Shown one piece after another: positions 51,397-61,603 of a stretch of DNA of 64,000 bases. Each line of letters begins with the position of its first letter. The first letter of the stretch is position 1. Made by a program: the position numbers and the translations under genes. The DNA comes from Armigeres subalbatus (Eukaryota > Arthropoda > Insecta > Diptera > Culicidae): contig NC_085140.1 of the NCBI RefSeq assembly GCF_024139115.2, forward strand, positions 298,063,293 through 298,127,292, written 5' to 3'. The notes under the pieces are model-generated. The model had not been told where the DNA came from, searched no databases, and saw nothing but the letters and a program-made list of their open reading frames with translations.

Positions 51397-53079
51397 CTAC
51401 ATCCAATTTTCGGTTTCATTCATTTGTATCGTCATTGACCTAAAGAGTTTCTCCATATCGTAATAGTAGTCTTGAAACGACTCGTTTCGTTGCTGACGTC
51501 GTTGATAAACTTTTGAGCGAACCAGAGAATCTAATTCTGGATGCACGAAAGACTTTCTCAATTCCTCAACCATATGGTCCCAATCTCTTAATAAACCTTT
51601 GGAACTCATTGACATGAACCAGTTCAAAGCAGGCCCCGTAAATAAATGGAATGCGGAGTCAAACAATTCTTGCTCTGAGATTCTCTCAGCGAGCGACAAT
51701 TGTTGCACCAATACCAGGAACTCATTCAAGCTACTGCCTTGATCGGTACCTGCATATTTTTCCAGCTTCCACTTCGAGACAGGCAATGATTTATGGCTGT
51801 ACGACGCATTCGTAGGTACGTGCGACAGATGAGATTGAGTGGGAATAGACGCTACCTGTGACACCAATGTGTTTGGAGCGACAGAGCTGAAAGTCGAAAT
51901 CGGTGGTGTGATCGATACTTGAGGTGTGATCGAAACTACCGGCATGGGTACTGAGTATGGGATTTGTTGAGGCAAGTATGAAATAGCTGGAAGATTTTGA
52001 TATCCCGCTAGGCTATTACCGTAGACATTGGGATACCATCCAGTTGGAATCATGGAAGAAGCATTCATTCCTGAGAATGCACCTGAATACGGCGTAGGGT
52101 AACCATAAGCTGACGATGAGTAGGGCACACCGCCGTAGAGATGAGGAACGGGGTAAGGATTAGAAGCATTAGGAATTGTGACATTAGTGTGATAAACTGA
52201 GCTGTGTGACGGCGGTGAAGGTACACTGACTGATGGTGTCACCTTAGGAGAGAAGAGAGAATTCACCACTGTCGTATTTAAATTTGATATTCTAGTGCTA
52301 TTCGAAGTTACGTGAACCGATTGCATAACGGATGTAGATACATTACATCTTACATTATTTCGCGCTTGCGACGTCTGTTTGTACTTCCGTAATAAGTACA
52401 ACTCATGCTCGAATGTGAGCATGGCATCACGAATATCTTTCTTCTGATCACCCGAGCTTGAAGCTGGGTCTAAGCAACCTAACCTTTGCAAACACTGAAT
52501 TAAATCGTTATCGACTGGATCCAATCCCGAAACGTTTTCGCTTTGATTAGTTACCGGATTTTGAGGAACTGTTAGTAAGTCATCAATGAATAAATCACTT
52601 CCTACGCTATCTGTCCTGTGGTGTTCTCTTTTTTGATAAAAGAAACGATTTAGCCATTCGATAATTTTATCGAGGAATGTGCTCAGAATATTTCTTTTTG
52701 TTTCATCCACATACTGCATCAATCTACCAATCCTAGTACCTAAATGCAACATTGTCGATTGACATCGCGGTGGTGAAGTTTTCGCACTACCTAAGCTATC
52801 CAGTAGCACATTGTATTTATCTACACAACACGCATAATCTATCTCTGGATCCAGTTCGTATTTGATTTCTACTTTAACAACCGATTCTCGATCCCGCTTG
52901 AGAACTTCTCTGAGATTCCCACGCTTGCGCACCATTTGCGCGCCTTCTTCGCAAATGATACCCCTGATATGCAATTCATAATCCAGTTCATCTTCGTTTA
53001 GAAAATCGACTCGAAGGTCACCGAAATGTGCCTCCAAATCTTCTATATTCGCAATCGCACTGCTACCTACACTTGCCAT
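51397..53079 (-). CDS. Gypsy gag (main frame)
   Basis: 561 codons from MASVGSSAIANIEDLEAHFG; I chose this ATG (53077-53079) over the frame opening at 53163, because the extra residues are a hydrophobic run unlike gag. An acidic N-terminus and a Ser/Tyr/Pro-rich middle (VPHLYGGVPYSSSAYGYPTP) precede the conserved capsid region: KWKLEKYAGTDQGSSLNEFL, ELFDSAFHLFTGPALNWFMS, DWDHMVEELRKSFVHPELDS, RRQQRNESFQDYYYDMEKLF. These are typical of the retrotransposon Gag capsid fold. It ends at a stop caused by a frameshift near 51400; the protein would otherwise continue into the zinc-knuckle part. Confidence 0.88.
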   Translation of the reverse strand: MASVGSSAIANIEDLEAHFGDLRVDFLNEDELDYELHIRGIICEEGAQMVRKRGNLREVLKRDRESVVKVEIKYELDPEIDYACCVDKYNVLLDSLGSAKTSPPRCQSTMLHLGTRIGRLMQYVDETKRNILSTFLDKIIEWLNRFFYQKREHHRTDSVGSDLFIDDLLTVPQNPVTNQSENVSGLDPVDNDLIQCLQRLGCLDPASSSGDQKKDIRDAMLTFEHELYLLRKYKQTSQARNNVRCNVSTSVMQSVHVTSNSTRISNLNTTVVNSLFSPKVTPSVSVPSPPSHSSVYHTNVTIPNASNPYPVPHLYGGVPYSSSAYGYPTPYSGAFSGMNASSMIPTGWYPNVYGNSLAGYQNLPAISYLPQQIPYSVPMPVVSITPQVSITPPISTFSSVAPNTLVSQVASIPTQSHLSHVPTNASYSHKSLPVSKWKLEKYAGTDQGSSLNEFLVLVQQLSLAERISEQELFDSAFHLFTGPALNWFMSMSSKGLLRDWDHMVEELRKSFVHPELDSLVRSKVYQRRQQRNESFQDYYYDMEKLFRSMTIQMNETENWM

Positions 53080-53493
53080 CCTATGAAGAATTGCTGCCCA
53101 AAAGAAACCCAATAAAAAAATGCTAATAATGCTGCTAGAACCTAGAAACGCACCAAAGCACACTCAAAACTGTTTCAAATCGGGACCAACAACTCCAACA
53201 ACAGATGCATTCGATCAATAAAAATGATGAGATGAGCAATCGTTTCGAACCGCGTGGTTTACCCTTTTTTAAGAGAATCGTTCTACCCGCAAACAATAGT
53301 TGTTTGTGCAGCTTGCTAATCAGGTAGCTAATCTTTTGCCGCTTTGCACTAGATCAAACGGACTGTTCTACCACTTAGAAATTTGGAAATACTGAAATCA
53401 AAATCAATTCGATCACGAAGAGCTATGAAAGAGGAATCGTGAGTCTCCCCCAAGCACAGTAAAATTGTGTGGTTGACCATACAATTCAATTAT

Positions 53494-53509
53494 CTTCCGA
53501 GGATCGCCA
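53494..53509 (-). other. Gypsy candidate primer-binding site
   Basis: On the minus strand, two bases inside the 5' LTR, TGGCGATCCTCGGAAG begins with the expected TGG. The matching tRNA was not identified. Confidence 0.55.
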
Positions 53510-53511
53510 AT

Positions 53512-54821
53512 TGTAACTACCAATGACGCCCATGCGTCTGTGGCATGGACGTCCTTACGTCCCGAGCCAGCTCACCTCTTCAGTTTCTCAGGGTCGTCGG
53601 CACAACGTGCTGGGGAAAACTCACCTGTTCACTTAAAATGTCTCAACCTGTAACTGTTTCTTTCAGTGGATGCAAGAAATCAATAGGAAAAGCTAATTAT
53701 AATCGCCACATCAATTAGATCTATATTCATTTTCCTTTCACTTATAATTTGGAAAGCCTAATTGGGTCTCTGCTCGAGTTACCTTCAATAATCTGCCTGT
53801 GCTGCTGATGCCACGTGGTTCCCTCGCTACTAGATGATGCTGGAGCTTTCTTGGCTGGAGCGCTTCACCCGTATCCGGGCTCGAATTCCGTTTGGTGCAG
53901 GCCGTATATAACGTTTGGCCGCGGTCGTATGTTGACGGACGACCTGTTCAGCGCATCTGGGAGCGGAATCACATCACTGCACTGATCCCTGCAGTTAGAG
54001 GGATTATCTAGCTCACAATCGCGACACCTTGTCTTCCCGGTGGCTTAACTACACGGACAGTTCTTCGTATCGTCTTAACTTTTGCAACACCGGAGGACGA
54101 CCTCTAAACACTAACTGGCCTCAACGTTGGCAGTAAGGAGGTCCAGTTCGCCACCCAGTGGCCACTAAAAGTTTTCACTTTCAACGCGAGCTAGATTTAA
54201 GCAAAGACTATGCTTCAAATTGTCTATTTGAGGATCTATTGGAAGGGTGATAAAATCACTTAGGATAAACTCACTGTCCGTTACGAATCACTACTTCCAG
54301 ATTTATTAGCGTTCGATCCTCAACTTGCTGAACTACACTTCTGACTATCGCACCGTTTTCTCGCTTCCCAGGAATTTTCTAAAAAAAAGAGACCGACAAG
54401 TTGGAAGCCGGTCCTTATATAGCTGTTGGGTAGAATATCGCGTGATCGTCATTTGATACTCAGATGATCATTTCACCCATATCATTCTACACATGATGGT
54501 GTGGAGATTTTGATTTCAACAAACACTCACAGGCTTCAGTTGGTGTGTTTCGTCGGCATGAGAATTCTCGAGCAGGGCCAGTAGTCGCTTATCGACGTAT
54601 AGGTTTCGATGTGCCCTATCAGTACCTGATCTTTCTATCTATTAACTTGAAATATTTCAATGGGCGGTTTAAGGCGATACGGTACAATTTAAATTTATAT
54701 AATTCAAATAGAGTTCTTGCAAAATAGATATATTTTAAGTACAGTATTTTTGCTCTTGATTTTCGAGGGAAACTATCACCAAAAGGGAAATGTTTTGGGT
54801 TGAAACATAGGATATGTTACA
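53512..54821 (-). repeat. Gypsy LTR, right copy (5' LTR in coding sense)
   Basis: 1,310 bp, bounded TGTAACTACC to ATGTTACA on the plus strand and followed by ATAT. Differs from the left copy by an extra CGT near 53595 and loss of ~10 bp near 53995. A 60-codon frame appears in both copies (46101 and 54545), but that is expected of a repeat. Confidence 0.9.
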
Positions 54822-56446
54822 ATATGTAAGCGTGTACACTAAATCGATTCCCGCCATGATTTGACGTCTATTTGTTTTCAGATTGAGCACTCACACACAA
54901 ATATTATACACGGAAAATCAAACTTTTTTGAGTGTATTGAGTGTGAGAAAAAGATGACTGTGAGAAAAAAAATCTCGCAGAACTCTTATAAAGTGCAAAA
55001 AGCGCAATATTTTAACAAATTTATTTGAGGCTTACCCTTTCGAGATGACTTCCGAGATGCTTCTGCAAAACTACCCGATCCTTAACACCACCCGAGTCCC
55101 CGAAAAGGCCTCGAACCGTCGCTTACGAGTGCAGTTCATTTTAGAAGAGGGCACATGCTGACGCAGATCCCGCTCGGGAGAAGCTTATTCCGCTTCGATA
55201 GCAGCCGGAGATTTGATGATGCAAGAGATATCACTTGAACAACCAGCATATCCCCGATGACATAAGCTTCGCATTCTCCATTCGAAAGTCTTCACCAAAT
55301 ACTGCAGCGGAATCAAAATCACGATGAAGGCCAATTTATTTCCTGTTCAATAACACAATTTGAAAGGATTCACAATTTACTGAATATGAATTATCAAAAG
55401 GAATATGAATAAAACTTACCTTTTAGTTTAATTTCCACAAAACAAATTTTCGCTGCGCTTCCACATCAAGTGCGTAACGTTTTCATTGCGCGTCAACTAA
55501 ATTTTCACCCATTAATGGGTAAATATTCGGAGGTGTAAAATGGGCATAATTTACTCATAACAAGAAAATAAAAAATAACCATTATTTTGACAACTCCATA
55601 CACGCTTACTTCAGTTCACCCAAATATGGGTGAAGAGTACCCAAAATCATCAAAAAGTGCACATACCTAGATATGGGTGAATCATCATTTACCCATATTT
55701 GGGTGTTTTATAGGAACAGTCAATATTACCCAAATTTAGGTACTTTTCTGAGCTTTGAGATGGAGGCTGTTTTTGTTATGGATTCACAATTGCATTTTGT
55801 ATGTTCCGATTTCTCATTGATTGTGAAAGAAAAGATTTATAAAACTACGTGCTGAACATCATTTTTATTATATTCATGGTACATCATAAGAACCTCGACA
55901 AGAACAATGAACTGATTAAGGATTGGATTAATAATACTTCTAGGAGATGGTGTTTCTCGTAATTTTTGGCATCTTCCGATGTAAAAGCAGCTAAAGAGGC
56001 CGTTGCGGATTTTGTTTTCTGGACAGCTAGTGGTGGTTATTGCTATAGCCACTTAATACTAATCACTAATGACGTGGTTCATGTTGCGCGAATCTGTGCT
56101 GAAGGTGTTTCCGTGGCCGGCAGTTCACGGATATTCCGCCCACCACCACACCAAATATGTAAAAACGTCTCTTCATTGTAGCTGTTATAAAACCACCTAC
56201 TTCTCCAATTTCCCGTGACCATGGATTTTTAATGCAGTGGGGTGACTTTTCTATCATGTTGCCTTTTAATAACGCTCGGACGAAAAGAAAATCTGAAATT
56301 TCAAAAGAAAATGTTTTTAAAAGATAAAAATGACATGCGGGTTGCCATAGACATTAACTATTCAGTTCAATACTCACCAGTAAATTTGAAAAATCCTCCA
56401 ATTTTAAATTTTAATTTGAGAGAATCTGAGGTTTACACCGGTATCC

Positions 56447-56895
56447 ACGAGCTCGGTGGTCTAGTGGCTATCGCTTCTGCCTTATAAGCAGGAGGTCGTG
56501 GGTTCAATTCCAGGCTCGCCTCTTTCCTACTTTGTATTTCTATCTTAGTTCTTTCTGTGTTTCACGTTCTACCAAAACGATTCCTACTGTTATAACCTTC
56601 CACACAATCCCAAAACCTCCCGTGGCACCTATGAGAGGTCGTAGAGTTCTCTGCATCTTTCTTAAGTAGGTGTCCAACAAACCATCCTTCCCCTTCCTCA
56701 GCATTCGCAAGGACGTGGCCAGGACAGATCTCGACTATTGGAGAGTGCATTATTTCCATCTAAGAGATAGTGATTAGTCCCAAATCAATATCTGTGGTAA
56801 CGGATGAAAGTGATACTACTCTCACACAATAGTCTTGGCTTGTACCACCTACGAATTTGTGCGAACTGCTAAATGCTAATGCTAATGCTAATGCT
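56447..56895 (+). mobile_element. tRNA-Ile-derived SINE with (GCTAAT)n tail
   Basis: 449 bp flanked by a 24-bp duplication with one mismatch (56423-56446 and 56896-56919), the sign of LINE-mediated insertion. The head is tRNA-like, the body unrelated to tRNA, and the tail four tandem GCTAAT units. A very common type in Aedes as I recall. Confidence 0.88.
56449..56520 (+). other. tRNA-like SINE head (Ile, anticodon TAT) with pol III promoter boxes
   Basis: A-box-like TGGTCTAGTGGC, anticodon loop CTTATAA (anticodon TAT at 56483-56485) closed by CTGC/GCAG, and B box GGTTCAATTCC (56501-56511). It is so close to a tRNA that an automatic scan may call tRNA-Ile here; the body, tail and 24-bp duplication show that it belongs to a SINE. 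Confidence 0.8.
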
Positions 56896-57198
56896 AATCT
56901 GAGGTTCACACCGGTATCCGTGTCCGTGATGTTTTCGACTGAACGAAAATGTTATTTTTTTCATCCAAATATGGGTAAGTTCATTTACCCATATATGGGT
57001 AAAGCTGCTTCAAAAATTTTATAAGTAAACTTTACTGATATTATAGGTATATTTCACCCATATTATATGTAAAGCATGCTTTTACCCAAATATGGGTGAA
57101 TCAAGTACCCATAAATAGGTAAAGTGAACTAAGCGTGTATGTCGTCAAATAATGTGTATTTTTACCACATTAATGGGTAATGTCGAGTTCACAGTGTA

Positions 57199-57871
57199 TA
57201 TCAGGGGGGTAATATGCGGTGCATCGCGCCTCCTCTGCATGTATAGTATGAAGCAAATGTAAATAAACAATCCCACATTTTTTTCGTTAGTCAGCAGTAG
57301 TGTAGGTTAACCAATATCCTACAAGATTCCAGTTCGAAAAATGTTACACTTGCCAAGCGGGGTGGCCCGCCTTTCCCAAGCGGCGAGGCCCGGATAATAC
57401 ATCTTAGGTAGGATTGATTTGTTCGTGGATGACAGGCTTACTCCCCCCCTGATATATATAACATTTTTTATGTTTTATGTTACTTGAAGGGAAGTATAAC
57501 TAACATCCCCTAACCAGTGTCTAACCTCTAACTAAAAGTGCCTCTGGGTATGGATTTTTGCCAATAAATATGTGTGGATTTTTAGTAGTGTACTTTTCCA
57601 ATTCGCCACAGGTGGGTTCTACTGTTATTTTGAGCAACTAACGTATTTTACACACCCCTGCAAAAAAGTGCGCCGCTTCGGATCTTTGGCTGAAAGCTGT
57701 GACGTTAGTGACGTTTCGTTGTGCTTTAAAAGTTCAGAAGTAGAAAAATATTCTGATTTTCCGTGAATATTTTCTAGTTTGCATCTGTTTGCATAAGAAA
57801 TATATTGACTTGAATTATAAAATAGTGACCAGGAAATTAATATTATATCAGGTGGGGCATTTGTTTTAAAA
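57199..57871 (+). promoter_or_regulatory. Upstream region of the SAM-domain gene
   Basis: Old flanking DNA between the last insertion and the start codon at 57872. It includes GTGACGTTAGTGACGTTTCG near 57699 (paired TGACGT-like boxes). No TATA box could be assigned. Confidence 0.45.
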
Positions 57872-59616
57872 ATGCCTACCGCCAGCGCCGGTAAGTTCAT
57901 ATATTTTATTCGCTTTTTTTTTGCGATTTCCATCGGCAACATCGCTTGACTGCATTCCTTTCATGGATAAAATACCAAATTTTCCATTCAATCCACAGCT
58001 TCATGGGTAAAATTCTTCGCTAATGCCGGCATACCGTCGCAGGCGGCCGCCGGATATGCGCATGTTTTCGTTGAGAATCGCATCCAAATGGACATGCTTA
58101 TGGATCTCAACAAGGAGTACCTCCGCGAGATGGGAATCACGACCATGGGAGACATCATTGCCATCCTGCGTCACTCAAAGGTGGTCAGCGAGCAATCTGC
58201 CCGAGACAAGGTCCTATCCATACCGGGAGACGAGGGCAGCAATGGAAGCTCTTCAGTGGTGCCTGTAGCAGCCGTTTCAGCGACGCAGAGTTCCGTGCCG
58301 AAATCGGTGGTATCAAGTAAGTTGTCGAAAATCAATAAAATTGCTTCTGGGTATAAGCTACACAATGACGTGCATGTACATAGAATATAATCCTTTGGTT
58401 GGAATAGTTCACTTCATCAGGTACAAACTAAATTGTCGTTGCAGGACCCAATTCCACAGTGTCACTTCCCAGCAAACCGCGTCGTGTATTTCAAGAACAC
58501 AAAATCACACTTCCTGCTACAGGTAGTATTGGTAGGTCGGTGAATGAGATTCCCGAGAAGAAAACATCTTCAGCGATGGGAACCACAAGTAAGAAGACGG
58601 ACGTCTTTAAAAGGCTTTCACACAATTCGGACGATGATGCCGACGAGGAAAGTCTGCGTGAGCCACCCTCGAAGCTCGCTTCGAAAGTGACTCTGAAAGG
58701 CATAGAACCGATTCGAGCTAGCAAAAGTACAACGTCTATATTCTCCCGACTGGGAGGAAAAAGCAAACGAGATATTACAGATGGGCCAACGGGAATACTA
58801 AAGAAATCTCCCAACAGACCGGTTTGTATTGTTTAATTTGATTTTCATAACTGATTTATGCAAAATTTTGTATTGTTAATTGAAAATTATGACAACAGTC
58901 TAACATTATCATTTTACCAAAATCCTTGCGTATTACAGATGTCGTTAGAGCGAAAAATTACCACCTCGTCACAGAAGATAATGGTGGTCAAGAAGATTCC
59001 AGCCAAAGCGGTCACCGTTTCGGATGACGATGAGTACAGTATGCGGAAGGCCAACATCCGTCCGAGGTCATCATTCAGCCGGATGGATACGGGAGAGCCT
59101 TTGAAATCCGTGTCCTTCTCCGAGGAGGACGAGGTTCTTGAAATAGATCCCCGCCCAGCGGGTGATCAACGTTCGCCAAAAGGTATGAACCGAATGAGAT
59201 TCAACGAGCGAGAAGTTCCCGTACGCTCCAGGCTTGGCCATTCTCCAAAGCGCAACCAGATCTCTCCACTGCGGGGACCAAAGAAAACGGTTTTCATGAA
59301 GCCCCAGCGAACGTCGGCCGGCAATGTGACGACCCTTTCGCCGTCATCACTGTCGCGATCAAAAATGAAGTCCGATGCCATGCTGTTGCGTACCGAGCTA
59401 CCGGTAAAAAATCGACTGACCTTGGCCGCCCGAGCCGGTGGCCCTTCTGCAGGCAGAAAAGATCAACACACGCATAGGACCGCCGATCGATTCAGTCTGG
59501 ATTCCAAGCTGGCCGGCCTGAAGCTCAAGGGATCCAACGGGAAGCCGACGAACGGCGGCAGGAAAAGTGTCCCCAGCGGAAGTGTTTTTGACCGATTGGG
59601 TTATAATAGGAAATAA
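57872..59616 (+). CDS. SAM-domain protein resembling C19orf47
   Basis: Four exons: 57872-57890, 57999-58316, 58445-58821 and 58939-59616, all with GT/AG borders and joining phases, giving 463 residues. Residues about 6-75 form a SAM-like domain: SWVKFFANAGIPSQAAAGYA, FVENRIQMDMLMDLNKEYL, MGITTMGDIIAILRHSKVV, very close to the start of human C19orf47 (recalled). The rest is a basic, low-complexity, probably disordered tail with repeated short motifs DVFKRLS, SIFSRLGG, SFSRMD and SVFDRLG, also a C19orf47 trait. Molecular function unknown; SAM domains usually mediate protein or RNA contacts. The last coding exon start (58939) was set by the acceptor TATTACAG. It lies head to head with RPB1. Confidence 0.9.
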
Positions 59617-59863
59617 GCGGGATTCTTTCGTCGAGACTACGTTGATCTTAGAGGATAGTATGCGCTAAAATAAGTAACATATATGGCAAGTTTGACAGAT
59701 TGCTCCGCATGGAAGGAAAATTTCCTGTAGTAACGTTCGAGGCAAACCGAAACGAAGAAATAAACTATTCATATCTCTCGAGAATATTATAGAGTTAGAG
59801 AATTGTCTCGCAAACACGATATTTGCCAAGTGTTGAATACTGTTTGAATGGCTATATAACAGA

Positions 59864-59869
59864 AATAAA
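59864..59869 (+). terminator. Polyadenylation signal AATAAA of the SAM-domain gene
   Basis: AATAAA about 250 bp after the stop. An earlier AATAAA lies near 59760. Cleavage would be expected around 59885. Confidence 0.6.
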
Positions 59870-59959
59870 GCTCTTCTAATTTACTAATGTAGCCCATAGC
59901 CATAGCGGCACCGTTTTATTTTATTTTGCCGTTTGTTTCTCCGTAACTTTTGCTCTGTT

Positions 59960-61544
59960 CTCGTTGGTCTTAGGCGATGTTTTCCCAGTTTTCACGTAAG
60001 TTAAGATCTTCTATTCTGTCTTTTCTTTCCAACATACAAAACACTCTGACTCTAAGTGTGTACCGATGTCTGATGCAAGGCAGGGTCGTAGTTAAGGGTG
60101 CTCCACAATACCCCCTCCATTTACACAAGGAATCTATTTTTTTATACCAGATTAAGGCCGGAGTGGCCTGTGCAATACATAAAAGTCTTCTGCATTCAGC
60201 TCGGTCCATGGCTGCACGTCGCCAACCACGCAGTCTGCGGAGGGTCTGCAAATCGTCCTCCACCTGATCGATCCACCTGGCCCGCTGTGCACCTTGCCTT
60301 CTTGTTCCCGTCGGTTCGTTGTCGAGAATCATTTTCACCGGATTACTGTCCAACATACTGGCTACGTGCCCGGCCCATCGCAGTCTTCCGATTTTTGCGG
60401 TGTGAACGATGGATGGTTCTCCCAACAGCTGATGCAACTCGTGGTTCATTCGCCTCATCCACTTACCGTCCGCCATCTGCACTCCACCATAGATGGTACG
60501 CAGCACTCCGAAAACTTCTAGTGCGCGTTGGTCCTCCACGAGCATCGTCCAGATCTCGTGTCCGTAGAGGACTACCGGTTTAATAAGGGTTTTGTAGATA
60601 TGTAGTCAGTTTGGTACGGCGGCGAATTTCTCTGCTGGAATCGTTATCGGAGATCACCAGTGAGCCCAAGTTCACGAATTCTTCAACCACCTCGATTTCG
60701 TCACCACCAATACAAACTCGGGGTGGGTGGCTTACATTGTCCTCTATTTAGCCTCTTCCTATCATGTACATACTTCGTCTTCGACGAGTTGATGATTAGT
60801 CCAATCCGTTTAGCTTCGCTTTTCAGTCTGATGTAGGCTTCCTCCATCCTCTCAAAGTTAAGTGCCATAATATCTATGTCGTCGGCGAAACCAAATAACT
60901 GGACGGACTTTGTGAAAATCGTACCACTCGTGTCGATCCCTACCCTTCGTATTACCCCTTCCAAAGCGATCACCTTGCCGTAACCCTATGCGCGTTTTGA
61001 AGGTACTCGAGAATGCCCGTGAAACTCAAACCACAGAAACCATCAAACTACGCACATCACCCGATCCATCGTTGCCTTGATCAACCGTTTATCCGGTAAT
61101 CCGTTTTCGTGCAGGTTCCTTACCATACGCCACCGTTGTCTGCCACATCGCCATTCAGGTGCTCTTCGTAGTGCTGCCGCCACCTTTGGATCACCTCACG
61201 CTCGTTTGTAAGAAGGTTCCCGTTTATCGGGCTGTGACACGTGGACCTTACGTGAACGGTTCAACTTCTCATAGAACTTTCGTGTTTTATTAGCACGGTA
61301 CAGTTTCTCTGTTTCTTCACGGTCTCGATCTTCCTGCTGGCGCTTTTTACTCCCGAAAATCGAGTTTTGTCTGTTCCTCGCCCGTTTATATCGTGCCTCG
61401 TTCGCCCTTGTGCGATGTTGCAGCAATCTCGCCCATGCTCCATTCTTCTCTTCTACTAACTGCTCACATTCGCCGTCATACCAGTCATTTCTCTGATCCG
61501 GGGGGCATCGTGCCAAGTGCAGCGGTTGCGGTGCTACCGCTTCA
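59960..61544 (-). pseudogene. RTE-like LINE fragments (minus strand)
   Basis: Pieces in minus-strand order: endonuclease-RT linker QRNDWYDGECEQLVEEKNGA and KTRKFYEKLNRSRK (61516-61196); after a large internal deletion, RT IALEGVIRRVGIDTSGTIF and GFADDIDIMALNFERMEE (60973-60701); then the C-terminal part RMNHELHQLLGEPSIVHTAK, LRWAGHVASMLDSNPVK and RRQGAQRARWIDQVEDD (60545-59970). Related to, but diverged from, the LINE at 1-18046. The finger part of RT is missing and frames are shifted. Confidence 0.85.
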
Positions 61545-61603
61545 GCTTCACTGAGCTGCTTAAGCGAAAAACGTACTCTTAAAGGAACTTTTGGTTACTC
61601 AGG
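61545..61603. mobile_element. Remnant end of a CCCAAGTAACC-type DNA element
   Basis: Reverse complement of the left end of 26296-27821: GCTGCTTAAGCGAAAAAC and CTTAAAGGAACTTTTGG match, ending TTACTCAGG. The partner end was not found nearby, probably lost. Confidence 0.65.

Larger units (their letters stand above)
45062..54821 (-). mobile_element. Ty3/gypsy LTR retrotransposon, nearly complete
   Basis: 9,760 bp bounded by 1.3-kb LTRs (45062-46377 and 53512-54821) and by the 4-bp duplication ATAT (45058-45061 and 54822-54825). Coding is on the minus strand: gag, protease, RT, RNase H, integrase, the Ty3/gypsy order. LTRs differ by few changes visible by eye (a 3-bp and a ~10-bp indel, one A-run length), so the insertion is recent. 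Small frameshifts break gag and integrase. No envelope-like frame is seen between 46378 and 47686. Clade not determined (Osvaldo/mdg-like is possible). Confidence 0.93.
55601..57137. mobile_element. TA DNA element with CACGCTTA ends and ACCCATATTTGGGT motifs
   Basis: Starts CACGCTTACTTCAGTTCACC after TA (55599-55600), and ends GGTAAAGTGAACTAAGCGTG before TA (57138-57139). Both flanks carry many ACCCATA/TATGGGT palindromic copies (55617-55745 and 56960-57120). It shares the backbone GTGCACATACCTA with element 39312-42913. No transposase; a SINE lies inside. Confidence 0.82.
44383..57196. mobile_element. TA DNA element with CACTGT ends, expanded by nested insertions
   Basis: Starts CACTGTTCCACC after TA (44381-44382), and ends GAGTTCACAGTG before TA (57197-57198). 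The terminal match is short (6-9 bp), but both ends carry ATTAATGGGTAA-type motifs just inside. Core sequence (about 1.5 kb) lies at 44383-45061, 54826-55598 and 57140-57196. The gypsy element and element 55601-57137 account for the rest. Confidence 0.62.

Noticed and set aside
46101..54727. Conserved 60-residue protein present twice (46101 and 54545)
   Set aside because: The two copies are the two LTRs of the same gypsy element; identity reflects LTR duplication, not coding constraint.
56449..56520. A free-standing tRNA-Ile gene
   Set aside because: It is followed by a 370-bp non-tRNA body and a (GCTAAT)n tail and flanked by a 24-bp duplication, so it is the head of a SINE.
59630..59960. 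Partner end for the CCCAAGTAACC-type remnant at 61545-61603
   Set aside because: I looked for CCCAAGTAAC or its complement on the other side of the LINE fragment and found none.
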